Assembly: GCF_000142905.1 (NCBI RefSeq)
Contig: NW_013657649.1
Coordinates: 364,907 to 395,032 of the forward strand
Direction of reading: 5' to 3'
Length of the DNA: 30,126 bases
Source of the DNA: Thecamonas trahens ATCC 50062
Taxonomy: Eukaryota; Apusozoa; Apusomonadida; Apusomonadidae
The stretch's first letter is position 1. Each line of letters begins with the position of its first letter. A model generated the notes under the pieces. That model worked only from the letters and a program-made list of their open reading frames with translations. It searched no databases and had not been told where the DNA came from. Positions 25,201 through 30,126 of this stretch are shown piece after piece. The position numbers and the translations under genes are program-made.

Positions 25201-27621
25201 ACCGCCAGCTTTGGCGGCGGCCTTGCTGTATCCTCCGACCCCACATCGACCGCCGGCAAGTTCTCCGTCGTCGACATTCCTACCGCATCCCCTCTAGCGC
25301 CCACTTCTTCGCATGCCCTCATGCTTGACGACGTCACGGTCACTGCCAACACCGCATCGCGGGTCGGCGGCGGCTTCTTTGTGTGCGGGGCCCAAGTCAC
25401 TGTCTCTGGTCACTCGGCCTGGTCCTCCAACGCCGCCCTCTGGTCGCCCACAGCGCGCTCATCCGCCGATGCGTTCGAGTGTGGCGGCGGGCCGTGGCTC
25501 GACACCAGCGCGGCTCAACTCGACCTAGGCTCACCTGATATCCAAGGCCCACCCGCCACTCTCGCCTGGGCCGTCGAGCCCACTGCAGTCGTTGAGGCCG
25601 GAGGCGTCGTCACCGGCGCGGTCCGCGTCTACGACGCTTTTGGTCGCAATGTGGTCTACCGAACCACCATTGCACAGACCATCTACGCAGCGTCGCCGGC
25701 TCTACCACCGCTTGGTCTGCCCGACATCCTGCTCGAGTCACCCAACGTGGCACTGCCTTCGGCCACGCTTTCCATCGTCGATGGCGCCCTCGTACCTGCC
25801 ACCGTGACGTTCTCGGTCTCTCTCGTCACCGACGGCTCCGGCCGCGGCCTTCCGGTGCCGCCACTTCCAGGCTCGGTCGACATTGTCCCATGTGGACTCG
25901 GCCGCGGCGGCGTGACCGAAGACGACGTCACCACCTGCGCGCCCTGCCTCGATGGCACCGAGTCGCTGGAGGTTTCGCTGGCCCCATGTACGGCCCAGTC
26001 TTCTTGTCCGACCAACACCCTCCGGCTTGCAGCCAACACAACCAACGAGCCATGTGTGTGCGTGCCCGGCTTCTACACCCCATCGGGCCAGTTCAACGAG
26101 CCTTGCATCGCATGCCCATCCGGAGGCCTCTGCACGGGTGGCACAGCTCGACCTGTGGCCGGCCCGGGCTTCTTCCCGGACGAGAGCGATCCAACGCTCT
26201 TCCTCGCCTGTCCCAACCCCGATGCATGTGCCGGCCAAGGCCGATGCCAGGCCGGATACGGCGACCGGCTGTGCGCGCAGTGCCTGCCCGACTACTATCG
26301 GCTCCGTGGAAAGTGTTACGCATGCAAGGCTGGCGTCAATACAATCGTCACGGTGCTTTTGGTGCTTGCGGCGCTTGTTGTTGCGGCTGCGCTGGTGAGC
26401 TTCAGCCTGGCCGAGGCGGTGCGGTACAAGTTTGCCGCCGCCATGATCGGGCTCAACGCTCTGCAAATATCCGCCCTCTACGGGAGGCTCGAGCTCGACT
26501 GGGGTCCCGTCGCCGCGGTCTATTTTGACATCACGTCGTTTGTCAACCTCAACCTCGAGCTCACCAGCCCCGAGTGCAGCCTGGCCTCAGGCGCCGACGC
26601 TTGGGTGATCAAACTGGTGTTGACGCTAGTCCTGCCAGTCCTAGCTGCGGCTGCTATCGTGGTCGTCGGCTGCGGGTTTGCTGCCGGCATCACGATCAAG
26701 CTTCGGCCGGTCGCAAGCTACAGCCTGGGCCAGCTTGCCGGCGCATGCAAGCGCGCATGGTTTCAGAGCTTGGTCCTTCTTTACCTGCCGCTCACCGGCG
26801 CTGCGTTCTCAGTCTTTGGGTGTCGGCGCGATGAGGCAGGGAGGTGGGTGCTCGACGCCGATCCGGTGCGGAGCTGCTACAACTCGGCCTGGTGGACCGG
26901 GCTGTTCCCCATTGGACTTGCTGGCATCGTCGTGTATGCCGTCGCCATTCCTGGGTGCGTGGTGTGGGTGCTGCGCCGTGCGCGCGATCGCATGGAGGCG
27001 ACAACCTTTGCAGCGCGATACGGGTTTCTGGTCGGTCGTTTTACTAGTTCGCACTGGTGGTTCGAAGCTGCCATCATGGCCCGCAAGCTCATGGTGGTCA
27101 TGTGCATGACGTTCTTTTTCACTGACGAAGGCAAGGCCAACGGCACGGTGTTTGCGCTGGTGGGCTCATTCGCCCAGCTCATCTATGCGCAGCCGTACGG
27201 TCGCTCCTTCCACAACGCACTAGCAGTGACTGTGCTAGCGGCGACCATGTCTGTGCTCTACGCCGGCACGTTTGATGACTACACGCTGCGGATGGTCGGA
27301 GTGGTCGTCGGAGTGGTGGCCACCATGGCCGCTATTGTCATCGGCAACGGCATCGATTTGTGGCTCATTGCGCGGCACGAGCGGCAAGCTGACGAAGAGT
27401 ACTTTCAGAGCGGCGTATCTGATTTTGCTACTAGCGCTGCTACGCCGGTGGGCGGAGGCAGCTTTGGTAACGATGTCGAGTTGGACAAGGGTAGGCTTGG
27501 ATCGGACGAGCCCGTCAATAGCCACTCCATCGAGATGTTCTCCGTCGGAGGCGAAGCCGATGACTCGATCTCGTTGGGGCTACATTCAGCAAACGCGCCA
27601 TCAATGTACTCCATTGATTAA
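22231..27621 (+). CDS. Giant FG-GAP / beta-helix / Cys-rich multi-TM receptor-like protein
   Basis: This is a membrane protein of about 1,780 aa with a large ectodomain. A hydrophobic LVLLLCVVV stretch at the start looks like a signal peptide, but its frame (open from 22231) has no ATG until 22372, so the true start is spliced in or lost to an indel. Thirteen FG-GAP/VCBS repeats of 51 aa follow (nt about 22390-24330), each with a Ca2+-loop DIDGDGDLDLASAS, then IAWYENTDG. Next is a right-handed beta-helix region (nt about 24340-25500) with POMP-like turns (NSAGSSGGGL, NTASFGGGL). After a beta-rich spacer comes a Cys-rich EGF/GCC2-GCC3-like module (nt about 25900-26330: CVCVPGFY, CIACPSGGLC, CAQCLPDYY). 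Seven or eight TM helices (26335-27375) and a cytoplasmic tail end the protein. By analogy with integrin-type FG-GAP domains, adhesion or ligand sensing is plausible but inferred. Confidence 0.88.
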   Translation, partial: DDASFRVRFRVGVLVLLLCVVVEGVAGASGGGHTPFPRPDIPQCRAEMAAVEHEVSTAANGPWSLIAVDMDGDEDLDLVSASAYDDKIAWYENTDGVGTFGPQQVVSTAADSARSVIAADIDGDGDLDLASASESDDKIAWYENTDGLGTFGPQQVVSTAANGAQSVIAADIDGDGDMDLASASLDDDKIAWYENTDGFGTFGPQQVVSTAADRARSVIAADIDGDGDMDLASASELDSKISWYENTDGAGTFGPQQVVSTAANGAKSVVAADIDGDGDLDLASASSSDDKIAWYENTDGAGSFGPQQVVSTAADGAQSVIAADIDGDGDLDLASASHADDKIAWYENTDGSGSFGPQQVVSTAADFGQSVIAADIDGDDDLDLASSSVLDNKISWYENTNQTAAFGPQQVVSTAAVYASSVIAADIDGDGDLDLASASAYDNKIAWYENTDGAGSFGPQQVVSTAANGARSVIAADIDGDGDLDLASAYSNTIAWYENTDGAGSFGPQQVVSTTTTLAVSVFAADIDGDGDMDLASASSSLDQIVWFENTDGAGTFGPQQVVSTAADGAASVIAADIDGDGDLDLASASQVDDKIAWYENTDGFGTFGPQQVVSTAATSARSVIAADMDGDGDLDLASASFNDDKIAWYENTDGLGTFGPQQVVSTAANGAKFVVAADIDGDGDMDLASASHADDKIAWYSCFSRGPFHAYAATTHSLDTSCMSYNSPAACLSSALTRLSRCMRDTLLLPPGRYSCFRDKHLHMFDKSIILASTESGTATFACNGNALFRLTSTSNSYTELDLVGLRLENLGNSHATPIVGSSGLRVEDGNSVLRLRNVTIDGGSSPSTSNQLAGGRGGCLLVTDGAKVEIVNSTLTRCTAGSDGGAVALMDSGSELVLQSSRIESSTASNDGGAVWAGADTIVAIADGSSLSANSAGSSGGGLSASDNTHIVLMDCSLDSNTAGGLGGGLFLSPFTIANVSTSAITGNTASFGGGLAVSSDPTSTAGKFSVVDIPTASPLAPTSSHALMLDDVTVTANTASRVGGGFFVCGAQVTVSGHSAWSSNAALWSPTARSSADAFECGGGPWLDTSAAQLDLGSPDIQGPPATLAWAVEPTAVVEAGGVVTGAVRVYDAFGRNVVYRTTIAQTIYAASPALPPLGLPDILLESPNVALPSATLSIVDGALVPATVTFSVSLVTDGSGRGLPVPPLPGSVDIVPCGLGRGGVTEDDVTTCAPCLDGTESLEVSLAPCTAQSSCPTNTLRLAANTTNEPCVCVPGFYTPSGQFNEPCIACPSGGLCTGGTARPVAGPGFFPDESDPTLFLACPNPDACAGQGRCQAGYGDRLCAQCLPDYYRLRGKCYACKAGVNTIVTVLLVLAALVVAAALVSFSLAEAVRYKFAAAMIGLNALQISALYGRLELDWGPVAAVYFDITSFVNLNLELTSPECSLASGADAWVIKLVLTLVLPVLAAAAIVVVGCGFAAGITIKLRPVASYSLGQLAGACKRAWFQSLVLLYLPLTGAAFSVFGCRRDEAGRWVLDADPVRSCYNSAWWTGLFPIGLAGIVVYAVAIPGCVVWVLRRARDRMEATTFAARYGFLVGRFTSSHWWFEAAIMARKLMVVMCMTFFFTDEGKANGTVFALVGSFAQLIYAQPYGRSFHNALAVTVLAATMSVLYAGTFDDYTLRMVGVVVGVVATMAAIVIGNGIDLWLIARHERQADEEYFQSGVSDFATSAATPVGGGSFGNDVELDKGRLGSDEPVNSHSIEMFSVGGEADDSISLGLHSANAPSMYSID
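22390..24335 (+). repeat. 13 tandem 153-bp FG-GAP coding repeats
   Basis: The spacing of the CAGCAAGTGGTGAGCA core is 153 bp for the first units (22537, 22690, 22843, 22996). Units are highly similar at the DNA level, including third positions (for example GCGGCTGACATCGATGGAGA recurs), which indicates recent expansion or gene conversion. Unit 9 is a few codons shorter and unit 7 is the most diverged. Confidence 0.92.
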
Positions 27622-27669
27622 ATATGAATGCGTTGTCAGTCACCGAACCCACAAGTGTTCGATTCGGCT

Positions 27670-29099
27670 GTGGGCGGAGGGAGTGGCGGGTACGGCGAAT
27701 GAGCCTGAAGATTGATGTGGGTGGGCGAATTGAAGAAGATGCAATGGTGTGGGTGTGGGGGATGACGGTGGAGGGGCTTGGGCGGCGAGGGCGAGGAGGA
27801 CGGACGGGATTGGATTGAGATGGACGTCGATGGAGACGAGAGCTTGGGATTGAAAGACGAGACAGACCACTGCACTCTAGTCCACCACTGCATTGCCTAT
27901 CGCTAGTCCTTGACCTCTCTTGCTCTTCCTCGTCTTGGCCAGCCCGGTGGCTTCGTCGTCTGGCACGGTGATCGGCAGCAGGGGCGGCTGGCGATGAGCA
28001 GGCCGGCGGGGGCTGTGATGGGCAAGGCCGGCGGAGGGAGGGGAGGAGTGGGTTGGAGGGCAGAATGGTAGGCATTGCCATTGATATAGCTATCCGTATG
28101 CATCGCCTCCAATGCCCTGTCGATGGCTAGCTTGCCCTCGGTGGTGCCGGAGGTGGTCGGTCGGCGGCGGGCGGCGGTCGGCGGCGAGCAGCCGGCGGTC
28201 GGCAGCGATGCTGCTGATGTGCGTATCGGCGCACGTGAAGTGGGTGGCTATATTTGCAGGGGTAGTGAGTATGTGTGGTGTGGGTGTGGTGGTTGTGGGT
28301 GGACAGGTTGGGGAGTGGGGGTCGGAGATGGGCCCGGGGAGGAGGGGTCAGCAGCATCGAAGGGACACAGGGCCAACAACTTGGGCCCGAGCCGGCAGAA
28401 CTCGGATTCTGGAATACTGCAGCTGTGGATAGGAGACTGTGCGAGGGGATAGTGTGTGTATGTAGTAGGGTAGTAATGAAATCAGATTGGCCATATCTTG
28501 CAATGAGTGTGGTGGGGGTTGTGTGCGGGGTCGGGCGGTTGAGGACGTGCTCAACCACCTAGGGCAAACAAGTCGACGCGAAAGTGAGCCGAGGAAGATG
28601 GGTATGGATGACAGCGATATTGATACTGGTGATAGTGTGGCGTGAGTGATGACCTTGAGTGTGGTCGCGGGTGGCGTAGCGGGTAGTGAGAAGGAGCTAG
28701 GTGGTGATGAATGTGGGCTGATCGGACGAGCGGGCGACGGCTGGCGGCTGGTGGTCGGCGAGGCAGGGGCAGCAGAGGGAGCTGGGTCGGGGCTGGGTGG
28801 CTTGAGATTGCTGTTGGTTGGTGGACATGCAGTATGGCATGTGATGGTTAAGGGGAATGGGTGTCGAGGTCGGGAATGAGGATGCGGGTGAGCTGGAGCG
28901 AGGAGACGAGGAGGACGAGGAGGAAGAGGAAGCCGAGTGCGCGATGGGATGGTGGGGGGTATGACCATGGCACGGTGGTGGGAGTTGTGGCTGCCATGAT
29001 AGTGATGGTAGTGGAGTAGGGGGTGGGGTGGTCGTTTGTGGTGACGGGTGGTAATGAGTATGGTAGGGGGGATGAGGGGGTCGTCACGTGGGTGACGGG
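27670..29099. repeat. Tandem duplication, copy 1 (about 1.43 kb)
   Basis: This segment recurs head-to-tail as copy 2. Matching anchors are offset by 1427-1440 bp: CAGACCAC at 27863 and 29290, GGCATTGCCATTGATATAGC at 28071 and 29497, AGTCGACGCG at 28571 and 30011, TGATACTGGTGATAGTGT at 28621 and 30061. Identity is high but interrupted by small indels. On the minus strand it includes a 49-aa frame at 28848-28997 with one hydrophobic segment (LGFLFLLVLLVSSLQL), like a signal anchor, and a short conserved frame at 27877-27975. No complete gene can be supported. It could be a degenerate gene on the minus strand, a subtelomeric repeat or a non-autonomous element; no terminal inverted repeats or transposase seen. 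Confidence 0.85.
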
Positions 29100-30126
29100 A
29101 CGGGCGAAGCGGTGCTGGGTATGGCGATTGGGCTTGAGCATTGATGTGGGCGAGTTGGATGAGGATGATGGGTGGGTGTGGAGTGTGGGCAATGAGGGTG
29201 AAGGGGCTTGGGCGGCATGGGCGAGGAGGGCCGACGGGATTTGATTGATGGACGTCGATGGAGACGATGGCTTGGGAATGCGGGGAAGGCAGACCACTAC
29301 ACTCTAGCCCACCACTGCATTAGATATCGTTTGCCCTTGCCCTCTCTTGTTCTTCCTTGTCTTGGCCAGCCCGGTGGCCTCGTCGTCTGGCTCGGTGATC
29401 GGCGGCAGGGGCGGCGGGCGATGAGCAGGCCGGCGGGGGCCGTGATGGGCAAGACTGGAGGATGGAGGGGGGACTGGGTTGGAGGGCGCACTGGTAGGCA
29501 TTGCCATTGATATAGCTATCCGTATGCATCGCCTCCGATGCCCTGTCGATGGCTAGCTTGCTCTTGGTGGTGCCGGAGGTGGTCGGTCGGCGCGGGCGGC
29601 GGTCGGCGGTGAGCAGCCGGCGGCCGGCAGCGATGCTGTTGACGGGTTGGTGTCGGCTGATGTGAATATCGGCGCACGTGAAGTGGATGGCTATGTTTGC
29701 CAGGATGGTGCGTACGTGTGGAGTGGGTGTGATGGTTGTGGGTGTGATGGTGGGGAGTGGGGGTCGGAGATGGGCCCGGGGAGGAGGGGTCAGCAGCATC
29801 GAAGGGACACCAGGACAACAAGCTGGGCCTGAGCCGGCAGAACTCGGATTCCGGAATACAGCAGCTGTGGTTTGGAGATTGTGCAAGGGGGGAGGGTGGG
29901 CGTGTAGTAGAGTAGTAGTGAAATCAGATTGGGTATATCTTGCAATGAGGTTGGTGGGGGCATGTGCGGGGTCGGGCGGTCGAGGACGTGCTCAACCACC
30001 TAGGCAAACAAGTCGACGCGGAAATGAGCCGAGGAAGATGGGTGTCAATGACAGCGATACTGATACTGGTGATAGTGTATGGCGAGTGATGACCTTGGGT
30101 GTGGTCGCGGGTTGTGTAGCTGGTAG
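29100..30126. repeat. Tandem duplication, copy 2 (cut by the window edge)
   Basis: Direct second copy of the preceding segment, still matching at the last base of the window, so the array or at least this copy continues to the right. Relative to copy 1 it has substitutions and small insertions, for example an extra piece near 29640-29655 and a one-base difference in the GC-rich run matching 28160-28175. Open frames here are mostly low-complexity translations of GT-rich DNA. Confidence 0.85.

Noticed and set aside
27622-30126. Telomere at the right edge
   Set aside because: No TTAGGG-type or other short telomeric tandem repeat is present; the GT-rich DNA is a 1.43-kb repeat.
1-30126. tRNA, rRNA or riboswitch genes
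   Set aside because: Reading the spacers for T-loop/anticodon patterns and conserved cores gave no candidate; a covariance-model scan would be the decisive test.

Overview
The window is nuclear DNA from a GC-rich, gene-dense eukaryote, almost certainly a free-living protist. The evidence is spliceosomal introns, TFIID and chromatin proteins (TAF1, ING), a polycystin channel, a mitochondrial CGFS glutaredoxin, and no operon or Shine-Dalgarno organisation. The mix of animal/fungus-like gene families, large FG-GAP membrane receptors and strongly GC-biased third positions suggests an apusomonad such as Thecamonas, but that is an inference from gene content, not a sequence match.

Layout, left to right: (1) polycystin-2-like TRPP channel (+, 127-2916); (2) clathrin heavy chain N-terminal domain fused in one frame to an ATE1 arginyltransferase (-, 2921-5902, one predicted intron); (3) Tyr/Gly/Gln-rich low-complexity repeat protein (+, 6503-7687); (4) Old Yellow Enzyme family flavoprotein (+, 7978-9126); (5) RTF2 homologue with an apparent one-base frameshift (-, 9156-9979); (6) CGFS monothiol glutaredoxin (+, about 11155-11541); (7) unrecognised coiled-coil protein (+, 11710-12342); (8) mitochondrial-type J-domain plus PPR protein (+, 12518-13882); (9) ING-family PHD protein in three exons with an apparent one-base frameshift (-, 14227-15263); (10) TAF1 in two exons (+, 15868-20475); (11) ABITRAM/Simiate homologue (+, 20632-21156); (12) a very large FG-GAP/beta-helix/Cys-rich/multi-TM receptor-like protein (+, about 22231-27621); (13) a tandem duplication of about 1.43 kb running to the right edge.

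The genes are mostly unrelated housekeeping and regulatory functions. They alternate in convergent pairs with very short gaps (4, 29 and 344 bp) and divergent pairs sharing 600-900 bp spacers rich in microsatellites and G or C homopolymers. The ING/TAF1 divergent pair is the only one with an obvious functional link (chromatin reading and TFIID).

The most notable observations are the clathrin-propeller/ATE1 fusion, the J-domain/PPR fusion, a shared intron signature (GTACG at donors, GGTGTGTAG before G at three acceptors), the 13-repeat FG-GAP receptor, and the tandemly duplicated right-hand segment. Several conserved genes need a single-base correction to read through, which points to homopolymer errors in the assembly or to recent gene damage.
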